The notes under the pieces: model-generated | The model's input: only the letters and a program-made list of their open reading frames with translations | Told to the model about the DNA's origin: nothing | The model's database searches: none | NCBI GenBank assembly: GCA_964369185.1 | Contig: CAYJEN010000009.1 | Location: 1 to 43,953 of the forward strand | Source: CAYJAZ01 sp964369185 | Lineage (GTDB): Bacteria; Desulfobacterota; Desulfovibrionia; Desulfovibrionales; Desulfovibrionaceae | Direction of reading: 5' to 3' | DNA length: 43,953 bases | Program-made: the position numbers and the translations under genes | Shown here: piece after piece, positions 25,953 through 34,410 of the stretch | How the letters are laid out: each line of letters opens with the position of its first letter | How positions within the stretch are numbered: the first letter of the stretch is position 1

Positions 25953-25993
25953 TAGGGTATGTTTCTAAATTAATCCTTTAGAAATACATCCTA
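25953..25993. repeat. TA-bounded inverted-repeat element, compact copy 4
   Basis: Ends TAGGGTATGTTTCTAAA (25953-25969) and TTTAGAAATACATCCTA (25977-25993) are nearly perfect inverted copies around a 7-base centre. It would fold as a hairpin in the transcript between the alcohol and aldehyde dehydrogenase genes. Confidence 0.65.
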
Positions 25994-26003
25994 GTTGATT
26001 TCT

Positions 26004-27089
26004 TTACATTACTAAAACAGGTTTTACACAAGAATGTGCTTCATCAAAAGCTTTTTGTATGTCTTTGAATTCATAATACTTCACCAGCTTATCAATAGGG
26101 AATTGCCCTCTTTTATAATATTCAAGTAAGGCAGGAATGAAAACTTGAGGAACTGAATCGCCTTCAACAACACCAAGAAGTGATTTTGCATCGCCCATAA
26201 GTTCTGTTTGAATATGGAAAGTAATGTCACCGGTAGCGCCAAGAACAACGGTTGAACCTCTAAAGCGAGTGCAGTTCATTGCTTTTCTAACAGATTCACC
26301 ACTTCCTGTTGTATCAATAGAATAGTGGCAACCGCCATTTGTTATATTTTTGATTTCAGCAACAATATCATCAACTTCTTTTGCGTTAATGCAATGTGTT
26401 GCGCCTAATTCTTTAGCCATTGCAAGCTTCATTGGGGAAATATCAACTGCAATAATAGTTGTACAAACAGCAATTTTTGCCGCCATAATTGCACTTAGCC
26501 CAACAGTTCCACAACCAATGATTGCGATACTTGAAGCTGGTTTGGGCTGTAACCTATTCAAAACTGCGCCGGCACCTGTTTGTATGCCGCATCCTAAAGG
26601 ACCGATAAGCCCTAAATCAATATCTTTATCAACTTTATAAACGCTTTTTGTATCTACTACAATATAATTTGCAAAACCGGATTGCGCAAAGAAAGTGTAA
26701 ATAGTTTCATCGCCTTTCGCGATAATTGTTTTGCCGTTATTGGTTGTTCCACCGAAGTTGATTTCATTAAAGTGCATGCAAGCGTAAGGATGCCCTTCAT
26801 AGCAGTTGTCACAACGTCCGCAAGAACCATAACTTACACCAACATGGTCACCCACTTCAAAGCCAACAACTCCCGGACCAATTGCTTCAATAATACCACT
26901 TGCTTCATGCCCCAAAACAATCGGCATTGGAGTTGGGATATGACCACGGCGAACTGCTTCATCGGTATGGCATACACCACAAGAATGAACCTTTATAAGC
27001 ACTTCGCCAAAACTTGGTGCTTCTAAATCTACTTCTTCTAGTGAAAACTGTGAATTAAGTCCGCGTGTTACAGCTGCTGTGATTTTCAT
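26004..27089 (-). CDS. zinc-dependent alcohol dehydrogenase (aryl/benzyl alcohol type)
   Basis: 361 residues of the medium-chain family. Catalytic zinc ligands are in GVCHTD, LGHEASG and GPLGCGIQTGAG; the structural zinc Cys cluster is GSCGRCDNCYEGHPYAC; the NAD-binding glycines are IGCGTVGLSA, with an Asp (AVDIS) that favours NAD. The layout fits the XylB/aryl-alcohol dehydrogenase group. AGGAG precedes the ATG. It is the first gene of the pair with the aldehyde dehydrogenase and divergent from a Crp/Fnr-type regulator, with a palindromic site between. Confidence 0.93.
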   Translation of the reverse strand: MKITAAVTRGLNSQFSLEEVDLEAPSFGEVLIKVHSCGVCHTDEAVRRGHIPTPMPIVLGHEASGIIEAIGPGVVGFEVGDHVGVSYGSCGRCDNCYEGHPYACMHFNEINFGGTTNNGKTIIAKGDETIYTFFAQSGFANYIVVDTKSVYKVDKDIDLGLIGPLGCGIQTGAGAVLNRLQPKPASSIAIIGCGTVGLSAIMAAKIAVCTTIIAVDISPMKLAMAKELGATHCINAKEVDDIVAEIKNITNGGCHYSIDTTGSGESVRKAMNCTRFRGSTVVLGATGDITFHIQTELMGDAKSLLGVVEGDSVPQVFIPALLEYYKRGQFPIDKLVKYYEFKDIQKAFDEAHSCVKPVLVM

Positions 27090-27212
27090 AATACACTCCT
27101 AAATGATTTAACCTATAAAATTATAGCGTGTTATGTATTGTAAAAATAAATCAAGTAAAAACTGATTCAAACAATAAGCCTAAGATTATAATGCACATTT
27201 TTTTATTTTTGT

Positions 27213-27232
27213 ACTGTCTTACATAAGACAGT
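27213..27232. promoter_or_regulatory. perfect 20-bp palindrome, probable regulator binding site
   Basis: ACTGTCTTA-CA-TAAGACAGT: two 9-base half-sites around a 2-base centre, with no mismatch. Its centre is about 35 bases from the TATAAT on the minus strand and about 34 bases from TATTCT on the plus strand, near the spacing at which Crp-class activators touch RNA polymerase (about 32). The adjacent Crp/Fnr-type protein is the obvious candidate ligand. The sequence does not match the known Fnr, Crp or Rex sites. Confidence 0.65.
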
Positions 27233-27281
27233 TTATAAAGAAATCTTAAAATTTATTCTCGACAATGATAGGGAAACATAC

Positions 27282-27434
27282 TAGGGTATATCTCTAAACT
27301 CATTCTTTTGCGTTTTTTCTGTCTTTAAGATAATTTTTTATTCAGTTCATGTATATTTTGACACAGTGCACTTCATAAAAAGTCATTTTTTGTTGAAAAT
27401 TCCACAAAATTTCTGAATTTAGAAACACACCCTA
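27282..27434. repeat. TA-bounded inverted-repeat element, long copy 5
   Basis: Left end TAGGGTATATCTCTAAA (27282-27298) and right end TTTAGAAACACACCCTA (27418-27434) are imperfect inverted copies, 153 bases in all. The interior has no open frame that looks like a gene. It is inserted between the palindrome and the regulator's ribosome site. Confidence 0.65.
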
Positions 27435-27493
27435 AATTCAAAAAGTTTCTTATTTCGAGCTTTTTTACAAAATGCTCGAAAGGGGTATAGCTT

Positions 27494-28171
27494 ATGAAAA
27501 ATAAAAATAATGTTGAGCATTTTTCTTTAAAAGAAATCAATAGTATATGGCGTTCTGTTCTATATCTAGGAGAAAAGAAAATCCTTGCAAAGGGAACAGT
27601 TTTGGAAATGCACCTAGACAATGGATTAATGCTTATAGATAAAGGATTGATTTCATTGAGAAGTCACAGTCCGGACGGACGTGAAAGAGTAAGTATGTAC
27701 ATGGAATCAGGATGCTTAATCGGCGAAGTACCTGCACTTGTAAATACACAAAATTCAAATAGAGTGCCACTTTATCACGTGCATGAAGAAAGTGTTGTTT
27801 ATGCTTTTTCCTCTTCTATTTTAACAGATGCTAACTTTATAAAAACATATCCATATCTTATAATGAATGTAATGGAATCTTTTGCTTTGAAAATACGTTA
27901 CCTCTTTACTTTGGTAGGGGATAAGAGCGGTGAAAGCTCAAAAGAAATTATTTGTAGATATATCAATCGATTAGCAAGAAAGAATCATGCAGATGTTTTC
28001 AACCCTCACATGTCACAGAGTGAATTTGCTTTGAGTGTGGGTGTGCATAGAAGTACTGTTTGTCGAATAATTAAAGAGCTCCGAGAGGAGGGAGTATTAG
28101 GGGAGTTTACTAAAAATAAACTTGAAATACTTGATAGGGATAGTCTAAAGAGTAAAGCATTTGGCGACTAA
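27494..28171 (+). CDS. Crp/Fnr-family transcription regulator
   Basis: 225 residues: a cyclic-nucleotide-binding-type beta-roll (about 20-130, with KGTVLEM and ESGCLIGEVPAL), a dimer helix, and a C-terminal winged helix (MSQSEFALSVGVHRSTVCRI is the recognition region). It has no N-terminal Cys cluster as in Fnr, and the effector-pocket residues do not clearly match cAMP-binding Crp, so the ligand is unknown. AAAGGGGT precedes the ATG. It is divergent from the alcohol/aldehyde dehydrogenases and upstream of the crotonase, so it probably controls one or both. Confidence 0.9.
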   Translation: MKNKNNVEHFSLKEINSIWRSVLYLGEKKILAKGTVLEMHLDNGLMLIDKGLISLRSHSPDGRERVSMYMESGCLIGEVPALVNTQNSNRVPLYHVHEESVVYAFSSSILTDANFIKTYPYLIMNVMESFALKIRYLFTLVGDKSGESSKEIICRYINRLARKNHADVFNPHMSQSEFALSVGVHRSTVCRIIKELREEGVLGEFTKNKLEILDRDSLKSKAFGD

Positions 28172-28355
28172 CTTTGTAACAAACAAAGTATGCATATTAA
28201 GAAATTCCACAAAGTATTTTGTGCTGAAATATAATAAAACCACAATAGAAAAAGTTTATCATATAAATAAAAATGATTATCAGTTTGGTATCATTGCATA
28301 TAAAAATCTAAAAAGATAGAAGATAAGTACAAACTGTTTTTAAGGAGAACTTGCA

Positions 28356-29210
28356 ATGAAGTATCAAAATTATCAAGGCTACACAACATTTAAGACAGAA
28401 CAAGAAGGAGCAATCCTTAGAGTTACTTTTGATTTTCCACCTGTGAATGTACAGGGTCAGGAAATGTTAGCAGATTTAAACGGTTTAGCTCTAAGATTAG
28501 AGCAAGATCGTGAGGTCAAGGTTGTGATTTTTCAGTCTGCACATCCTGAGATATGGGTTTGTCATTACGACACAAACTTATTGAAAGAAATGTCAACGGA
28601 AGCTGTTTCTCGCGAAGATGTTAAGGTGTTGGATTTACAAAATGTTTTAGAGAGAATCAGTAAACTACCACAAGCAACCATTGCTAAACTTGAAGGCTTT
28701 GCAAGAGGAGGCGGACATGAATTTGCTCTTGCTTGCGATATGCGCTTTGCAGTTCGTGGAAAATATAAATTTATGCAAATGGAAGTAGGCATGGGTATTC
28801 TTCCTTGTGGCGGCGGTACTTCACGTATGGCAAGACAAGTCGGGCTTGGAAGAGCAATGGAAATTATTCTAAGTGCTCGTGATTTTGATGCTGACGAAGC
28901 TGAAGCATACGGTACAATCAATAAAGCTTTTGAAGCCGATGAAATAGATGCTTATGTAAATGCATTGGCTGAACGTATTTCAAAATTCCCTGCTGAATCA
29001 ATTAATGCTTGTAAACAGATGGTTTATGAATCAATAGATAAACCTATAGAAGAAGCATTAAAAGCAGAAGCGTATTGGCTTTACCAAGCAACAAGTAAAA
29101 CTCCAGCAGTTAAACGCTTTGCTGTTGCCGATGAAAAAGGTATGGAACATGACCTTGAAAATCAAAGAAATTGGAACGACTTGGTAATGGCAGTACAAGA
29201 AATTAATTAA
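28356..29210 (+). CDS. enoyl-CoA hydratase/isomerase (crotonase) family protein
   Basis: 284 residues, a single crotonase domain. The oxyanion-hole segments are HPEIWVCHYD and ARGGGHEFALACDMRFA; GILPCGGGTSRMARQVGLGRA follows. The usual hydratase glutamate in the GxxPExG-type motif is replaced by a MEVGMGILPCGGG stretch, so the reaction may not be a simple hydration. AAGGAG precedes the ATG. It is a single gene, 184 bases after the regulator, and ends at a long hairpin. No acyl-CoA dehydrogenase or ligase is nearby, so no pathway can be named. Confidence 0.88.
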   Translation: MKYQNYQGYTTFKTEQEGAILRVTFDFPPVNVQGQEMLADLNGLALRLEQDREVKVVIFQSAHPEIWVCHYDTNLLKEMSTEAVSREDVKVLDLQNVLERISKLPQATIAKLEGFARGGGHEFALACDMRFAVRGKYKFMQMEVGMGILPCGGGTSRMARQVGLGRAMEIILSARDFDADEAEAYGTINKAFEADEIDAYVNALAERISKFPAESINACKQMVYESIDKPIEEALKAEAYWLYQATSKTPAVKRFAVADEKGMEHDLENQRNWNDLVMAVQEIN

Positions 29211-29240
29211 TTATATTGCTTTTCACTTTAAAATAAAAAA

Positions 29241-29316
29241 CACCACCGTTTTTGTATTGATTTTACAACAACTAATTGCTTTGATTGTGTAAGTTCAATA
29301 CAAAAACGTTCTGGTG
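29241..29316. terminator. long bidirectional hairpin, probable terminator
   Basis: A perfect 14-bp inverted repeat, CGTTTTTGTATTGA (29247-29260) and TCAATACAAAAACG (29295-29308), is extended outward by CACCA (29241-29245) / TGGTG (29312-29316). An inner TTACA/TGTAA can also pair. It separates the convergent crotonase and hydantoinase-like genes. Confidence 0.65.
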
Positions 29317-29446
29317 AAATCGCAAAACTAAATTGTTAACTGATTGATATCCCTAGTTCATAACTAAGTATAAAGCTATCTGACTGAATTTGAATTTATC
29401 TCTATGTATTCTACCCTGAACTTATAAGAACGCAATGGGGATAAAC

Positions 29447-31003
29447 TTATTTTACTAAGTCGCCAATAACTTTCACTTTAATTAATATCGCATTTCCCGG
29501 TAAATAGGCAAGTGGAATATCTTCACAGGATAAAGTAGAAATAGAGCTTGCTAAAGCACCGGAAAAAACTGCTTTTTCTGTGGCTTCTGCTATAGCTTTT
29601 TCAATGGCTTCGCTTCTTGTCATTTTATCAAGATTGAAAACACGCTCTACTTCACCGCTAACTTGCCCAAGTGCAGCGCCTACAGCATTAGCTGATTTGT
29701 AGTGAGCAGGGCGGATAATTTCAGAAACTCCGTTCAATTTATCTGGGCAAATAATACTTCCGCCACCGGTAAGAACAACAATAACATCATCTTTCTTTGT
29801 TTTCATCTGATCAATAGCGGATTCAAGCTTTTCTTTTATTTTTGAAAAAACTGTGTTGCACATGTTCTCATCTAGATGAAGAACTTTTTCAAGATGTTCA
29901 GGGAATGCGCCATTTTTTCTTGTAGATATATCAGATAAAGTAAGGGTATCACCGCCGAATATAAGAGCTTTTGATGTTATTTCAAAGCCTACACTTTGAG
30001 GGCCTATTTTAATGTTTTCCGGAGTATCACAATTTGAAATAATTGTTCCACCGGCCAAGCCAATCGAAATCATATCCGGCATTCTAAAGTTTGTGCTGAT
30101 TCCGCCTATATTTGCTGCAACTGCTGATTCACGGGGGAAACTGTTTTGTAAAACTCCAATATCGGTAGTAGTACCACCAATATCCAGAATAATAGCATCT
30201 TTTACTCGTGATAAAAATGAAGCCCCTCTAATTGAATTTGTAATGCCGCAACCAATTGTGAAAATTGGATATTTTATAGTTTGTTCTAAATTCATTAAAG
30301 TGCCATCATTTTGGCTAAAGAAAATTTTACAATTAATTCCGAGATTTATTAAAGCATTTTGAAAACCATAAGCAACAGTTTTACATGTTTTAGAAAGGGC
30401 AGAGTTCAAAATAGCTGCATTTTCTCTTTCTAGTAGACCGATAGAGCCAATTTCAGAAGATAAAGTAATAGGTAAATCCCCCAAAACTTCTTTTGCCCAA
30501 ATGGCAACTTGCTCTTCTTGATTTTTGTTTACAGGGGCAAAAACTCCGCTAATAGCCACGCTTTCTACTTTGCCTTTCACTGATTCAAGGTAGTTAAAAA
30601 TATCATCTTTATTCAATTCAGCAATAAGCTGGCCATCAAATTCATAACCACCATTGACTAAAGTTGGATAGATAGCAAGCGACTGCCTAAAATCATCCGG
30701 CCAATCCACAAGAGGAGGAATAGCTGTAGTTGAGGGTTTACCAATACGAATAAGAGCCACACTATTCAAGTTTTTACGTTCAACAATTGCATTTGTGCAA
30801 TGCGTTGTGCCTAACATTGCATAGGATATTTCAGATGCAGGAATTTTGCTTTCTTCTAAGATTTTTGTGAGGGCATTATATACGCCTGTTTCAACATCTT
30901 TTGTGGTATGAACTTTTGCTGAATGGATAACGTTTAAATTTTCATCTAGTAGAGCCGCATCAGTATTTGTTCCGCCAACATCAATACCTATTCTATATTT
31001 CAT
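29447..31003 (-). CDS. hydantoinase/oxoprolinase family protein (HyuA-like)
   Basis: 518 residues. The N-terminus RIGIDVGGTNTDAALLD and the later DIGGTTTDIGVL are the two phosphate-binding loops of the ASKHA (actin-like ATPase) fold; GTTHCTNAIVER and LLERENAAILNSAL are family segments. Such proteins use ATP to open hydantoin, oxoproline or related rings. It is shorter than full oxoprolinases and has no HyuB partner here; a DUF917 gene overlaps it by 11 bases instead and is likely its functional partner. AGAAGG precedes the ATG. The substrate is unknown. Confidence 0.9.
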   Translation of the reverse strand: MKYRIGIDVGGTNTDAALLDENLNVIHSAKVHTTKDVETGVYNALTKILEESKIPASEISYAMLGTTHCTNAIVERKNLNSVALIRIGKPSTTAIPPLVDWPDDFRQSLAIYPTLVNGGYEFDGQLIAELNKDDIFNYLESVKGKVESVAISGVFAPVNKNQEEQVAIWAKEVLGDLPITLSSEIGSIGLLERENAAILNSALSKTCKTVAYGFQNALINLGINCKIFFSQNDGTLMNLEQTIKYPIFTIGCGITNSIRGASFLSRVKDAIILDIGGTTTDIGVLQNSFPRESAVAANIGGISTNFRMPDMISIGLAGGTIISNCDTPENIKIGPQSVGFEITSKALIFGGDTLTLSDISTRKNGAFPEHLEKVLHLDENMCNTVFSKIKEKLESAIDQMKTKKDDVIVVLTGGGSIICPDKLNGVSEIIRPAHYKSANAVGAALGQVSGEVERVFNLDKMTRSEAIEKAIAEATEKAVFSGALASSISTLSCEDIPLAYLPGNAILIKVKVIGDLVK

Positions 31004-32087
31004 TAGTAAAACCTTCTCTTAATTTTTCAATAGGCACATAATCCATATCATAGCCAAAATATCTTGGGCCTACGGTTGCAATACCTTTTTCAGTGCGCCA
31101 TTTTTCATAACAAGGAAAAGCCACAACTATAACTCTTGCACCATAGCGCATTCTTTCTGTAGTAACAGGAAAACCTGTTTCCACATCTAAAACTGCAATT
31201 AAGTCAGGTGTCATGCAAAGAGGAGTTTCACCTTTTTTGGCAATTAAGTGTTCGTTTTGGAAAAGTATGCTATAATCGCCACTGTAGCCATTAATGCCTG
31301 TAAAACTTGCTTGTCCACGGGTGAAACCATCTGAGAGTTCACGTTTGATATCAGTAATTTTACCCTCAAAAAGTTTATATCCTTTTAATTCATCGAGCAT
31401 TTTTTTGATAGAATCTTTAGCTGAGAGAGTAGTATCAAGCAAAATATCGCCAATGTTTTCAGCTAAAGTCATAGTGTTTGGCACTGCAGAAAATTTAATT
31501 TGCGCGCCAGTAAGATTATAGTCAGTAATAGAGCAAGAACCGCCCATCTCAATAGTTAAGGCACGTGCTAAGCGTTCCGCCCATAAGGCATCTTTAGGAT
31601 AAAGAACAGCACTATTTCCTTTTTCGTCACAAATAGTTATTGGCGAAGTTTCATAACCGTCAAGGTAAAAAGTAACCATTTGCGCTTCAGGGAAAGCACG
31701 CCCCATCGAGTCAGCATCAATAATTGGAAGATTGAGCATGGCAGCTGCTGCAATTGGCATCATTGAGTTTATACCGCCAATTTCTATAGGAATAATCATA
31801 TCCACCTTTCTGCCAAGAACTTCTTGCATTTTTAAAAGAGGTGTAATGATTTCAATTTCAGAGGGGAGTTTTTCGATGGTAACGGTTGGCGAGCCCATGC
31901 CTGAAACAGGTACAACAAGTGCATTATCGTCAAGTTCATCAAGGGTAAAAAGTTTTACAGGGCCATTTTTTCTAATGGCTTCTCTTGCCATAAGTTTACC
32001 GATGTAGGGATCGCCACCACCGCCTGTTCCTAAAACAGCGGCACCAACAGCAATTTTTTCTAAAGTTTCTTCTGTTATGTATCTCAT
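30993..32087 (-). CDS. DUF917 family protein
   Basis: 364 residues. The N-terminus has VLGTGGGGDPYIGKLM, the glycine-rich hallmark of DUF917, then VVPVSGMGSPTV and IPIEIGGINSMMP. One family member has been described as an S-methylthiohydantoin desulfurase, which suggests chemistry on five-membered ureide-like rings, but most members are uncharacterised. Its 3' end overlaps the HyuA-like gene by 11 bases and it lies 4 bases after the permease, so the three are one transcript. Cytosolic by sequence. Confidence 0.9.
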   Translation of the reverse strand: MRYITEETLEKIAVGAAVLGTGGGGDPYIGKLMAREAIRKNGPVKLFTLDELDDNALVVPVSGMGSPTVTIEKLPSEIEIITPLLKMQEVLGRKVDMIIPIEIGGINSMMPIAAAAMLNLPIIDADSMGRAFPEAQMVTFYLDGYETSPITICDEKGNSAVLYPKDALWAERLARALTIEMGGSCSITDYNLTGAQIKFSAVPNTMTLAENIGDILLDTTLSAKDSIKKMLDELKGYKLFEGKITDIKRELSDGFTRGQASFTGINGYSGDYSILFQNEHLIAKKGETPLCMTPDLIAVLDVETGFPVTTERMRYGARVIVVAFPCYEKWRTEKGIATVGPRYFGYDMDYVPIEKLREGFTNEI

Positions 32088-32091
32088 AAAA

Positions 32092-33351
32092 TTAACCTTT
32101 TAGTGGAACTACTTTACCAATAACAGCTTGTAGGATAAATGCAAATATAAAGCCGTCAAGTGGTGCAATAGTGGTTATAGATAATAGCCCTAAACCATCT
32201 GGTAAAGGAGTTATTAAATAGGTGAAAATAGAACTTGCAAGCCAAATTATACTTGATAAGAAAGCATGTTTGCTATCTAATTTTAGCTTTTGTAATCTGT
32301 TTTTGCAAACATAAAATTCAGCCGTATAAATTCCACCAATTGGTGCAATAATAATGGCTAAAAAGTTTAAGAAAGTGAAGAAATTATTATAAATTCCCGA
32401 AACAGCAAGTATTGTGCCTATAGTGCCAATAATAATGCTAAGAATTTTTGGGGAAACATTTTTGAAAACAACAGAAGCACCGAGCGAAGAAGAATAAACA
32501 TTCGTTGTATTTGTTGTCCACTGTGCAAGTGTAAGAACAATAATGCCCGGAATTGCAATGCCTAATGTTATGAAAATATCCATAATGTCGCCACTGGCCA
32601 TTACTTTTACAAGAATGATTGAAACAATAATCATAAAACTATTGCCAACTAAAATTCCTAAAAAGCTTGACAAGGTACACTCTTTTGTACTTCTTGACCA
32701 ACGGCTAAAATCCGGAGCTGTAATTGCGCCAACAATAAGAATACTGATACAAAGTGAAGCGCCGTCAAAAATCGTCATAGTTTGCTCATCAACAGCAATA
32801 GCGGGCGATCCTTTAGCAAAAATTGCCATAGCAACAGTTACAAGCATAAGAATAAGTAAGAAAGGCACTGAATAAACAGAAAGTTTTTCAATGGCTGTAT
32901 AGCCGATAATAGCGGTACTTGTCATCATAATGCCGCCAATCACGCTATAAATCCGTACATCAAGATCAATTTTGAAAATTTCAGTGATAATAATTTGAAG
33001 ATTTTCAGCAAAAAAACCTACTTGCACGCCAAACCAACCAAGAAGCGACATACAAATAACTAAAGCAAAAACTTTTGCAACTTTTTCGCCTAAAACATAT
33101 TCAATAATAAGTGAAGTCGTGAGTGAAGTTTTTTGCCCAACAATAGCACACAAAGTATACATAAAAGCTAAAATTGACGAGCCTAAAACAACACTTAAAA
33201 TCGCTTTATCCATAGGCATTGCCATAGCTAAGTCAGAGCCTAAAAATACAGAAGATAAGTCAACCCCAATAGTTACTAAAACTGAGAGCATGGCAATCCA
33301 TGATCTTTTTTCTTCAAAGGGAATTTGTTCCCTATCAAAGTTTGTGCTCAT
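32092..33351 (-). CDS. NCS1-family permease (cytosine permease-like)
   Basis: 419 residues with about twelve membrane helices. Family parts: VTIGVDLSSVFLGSDLAMAM, GWFGVQVGFFAENLQ, TAPDFSRWSRS, and APIGGIYTAEFYV. NCS1 carriers import nucleobases, hydantoins and allantoin with Na+ or H+. GAGGAG precedes the ATG. As the first gene of a unit with HyuA-like and DUF917 proteins it probably imports their substrate, a cyclic ureide or lactam. Confidence 0.92.
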   Translation of the reverse strand: MSTNFDREQIPFEEKRSWIAMLSVLVTIGVDLSSVFLGSDLAMAMPMDKAILSVVLGSSILAFMYTLCAIVGQKTSLTTSLIIEYVLGEKVAKVFALVICMSLLGWFGVQVGFFAENLQIIITEIFKIDLDVRIYSVIGGIMMTSTAIIGYTAIEKLSVYSVPFLLILMLVTVAMAIFAKGSPAIAVDEQTMTIFDGASLCISILIVGAITAPDFSRWSRSTKECTLSSFLGILVGNSFMIIVSIILVKVMASGDIMDIFITLGIAIPGIIVLTLAQWTTNTTNVYSSSLGASVVFKNVSPKILSIIIGTIGTILAVSGIYNNFFTFLNFLAIIIAPIGGIYTAEFYVCKNRLQKLKLDSKHAFLSSIIWLASSIFTYLITPLPDGLGLLSITTIAPLDGFIFAFILQAVIGKVVPLKG

Positions 33352-33783
33352 TTGATACTCCTCACGTTTTTTCTAATACATTTCTTTTCGTGAAGAGTTT
33401 ATAATAATGATGCATACTCTAAAAGGCACTCTAAGCTTTGTATTATTTCTTTTGAAAATTCGTACAGAAATATAACAGAAATGTCAATTCACAAAATTTG
33501 TAAATTTTACTCTTTTGAGTGATGTGAAAAAGGATTATTTTGTAAAAGATGTAAAAAAACATCATCAGAACCTATAAAGATTTTTTAAAAAGTGTTAATC
33601 GAATGTAGTTCGAGTATTTTAAAAAATAGTTAATGCAATATAATTTCAAAGAGTTGTTATGAGCTAATTATATGAAAAAAAGCTTGTAAACTCACAAGAT
33701 TTGTAAAATATATTACAAAATATGGAGTCTACAAGCTTTATGTGATTAGCCGTTTATTTTTGATATATTAGGGGAATAGAGGA
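33352..33783. other. intergenic region with one terminator
   Basis: About 430 AT-rich bases between the lipoprotein gene and the permease, both on the minus strand. The left half should carry the permease promoter, though no clear hexamer pair stands out. The right part holds the terminator at 33663-33750. No gene is seen. Confidence 0.6.
33663..33750 (-). terminator. intrinsic terminator of the lipoprotein gene
   Basis: Read on the minus strand, AAAGCTTGTAGACTC pairs with GAGTTTACAAGCTTT and is followed by a T run. Outer arms GCTAAT (33663-33668) and ATTAGC (33745-33750) extend the stem. It lies 34 bases past the lipoprotein stop. Confidence 0.8.
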
Positions 33784-34077
33784 TTAGTCCCATCTGTCTT
33801 CGCGCTTATCCCATTTGTCTTCGTGCTTATCCCATTTGTCTTCGTGCTTATCCCACTTGTCTTCATGCTTGTCCCATTTATCTTCGTGTTTATCCCACTT
33901 GTCTTCATGATGGTCTTTTCTATCTTCATATCTATCATGATGATTTTTTTTAGGAGGGTTAGGACTTTTGTCATGATAAATAGTATGAGTAGTGTGGTTA
34001 GGTCTATGGTGTACTACACATGAAGAAAGTACAAGAGTTGACAGAGTCAGCATTGTTAGTATAGTAAGTTTTTTCAT
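33784..34077 (-). CDS. small lipoprotein with charged heptapeptide repeats
   Basis: 97 residues. The N-terminus MKKLTILTMLTLSTLVLSSC is a lipoprotein signal with the lipobox LVLSSC (Cys20). A His/Pro/Asn-rich stretch (20-50) follows, then five copies of HEDKWDK and a degenerate sixth (REDRWD) to the C-terminus. A regular His/Asp/Glu/Trp pattern could bind metal or form a charged helix; this is inference. GGAAAT-type sequence precedes the ATG and a clean terminator follows, which supports a real gene. I do not recognise a family. Confidence 0.75.
   Translation of the reverse strand: MKKLTILTMLTLSTLVLSSCVVHHRPNHTTHTIYHDKSPNPPKKNHHDRYEDRKDHHEDKWDKHEDKWDKHEDKWDKHEDKWDKHEDKWDKREDRWD
33787..33909. 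repeat. 21-bp tandem repeat within the lipoprotein gene
   Basis: About six units of 21 bases, period core CTTATCCCATTTGTCTTCGTG on the plus strand with a few substitutions, encode the HEDKWDK heptads. Units near 33800-33850 are almost identical, so copy number may vary without breaking the frame. Confidence 0.85.
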
Positions 34078-34410
34078 TTGATTTCCTTTTTTTTATAAAA
34101 TAGTATGTTATTTTATAGTATTAGCTTTGTTGTTTTTGTTTTTATATCGATGTGCCCAAACAAAAGCTATCCTTTCTATAAAGTTTTTTTTATAAGCTGT
34201 CAAATTTTGTTGTTGAGAGCTACTGGAATAGATGTATTATACTTTTTGTAGTTTATTATGATATATCAATTATAAACTAGAAATTTGCTTCACCTATCTC
34301 AAATTTTTCCTTAAAAAATCAAACTTGACGATAGAGGGAAAATGTGAGAATTAAAGCTGATAAATTAATGTTTGCACAATAAAGTTGCAAATGATCACCT
34401 TGGAGAAAAT
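34078..34410. other. divergent promoter region between lipoprotein gene and era
   Basis: 333 AT-rich bases. An inverted repeat TATAAAATA (34094-34102) / TATTTTATA (34109-34117) lies just upstream of the lipoprotein start and could be an operator or simply AT-rich sequence. No other signal or small gene is clear. Confidence 0.45.

Larger units (their letters stand above)
27090..27493. other. divergent control region with operator and repeat element
   Basis: 404 bases between the alcohol dehydrogenase (minus) and the Crp/Fnr-type gene (plus). It holds a -10-like TATAAT on the minus strand (27190-27185), the palindrome at 27213-27232, a TATTCT on the plus strand (27254-27259), and the 153-base element at 27282-27434. 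No small gene is seen. Confidence 0.6.

Noticed and set aside
28272..28295. Fur-box-like sequence upstream of the crotonase gene (AATGAT, 12 bases, ATCATT)
   Set aside because: Only six bases per half-site match, and the AT-rich background makes this likely by chance.
33768..33974. Overlapping minus-strand frame in the lipoprotein gene with TSGISTKTNG repeats
   Set aside because: It is another frame of the same 21-bp tandem repeat; the frame with the lipobox signal peptide is the credible one.
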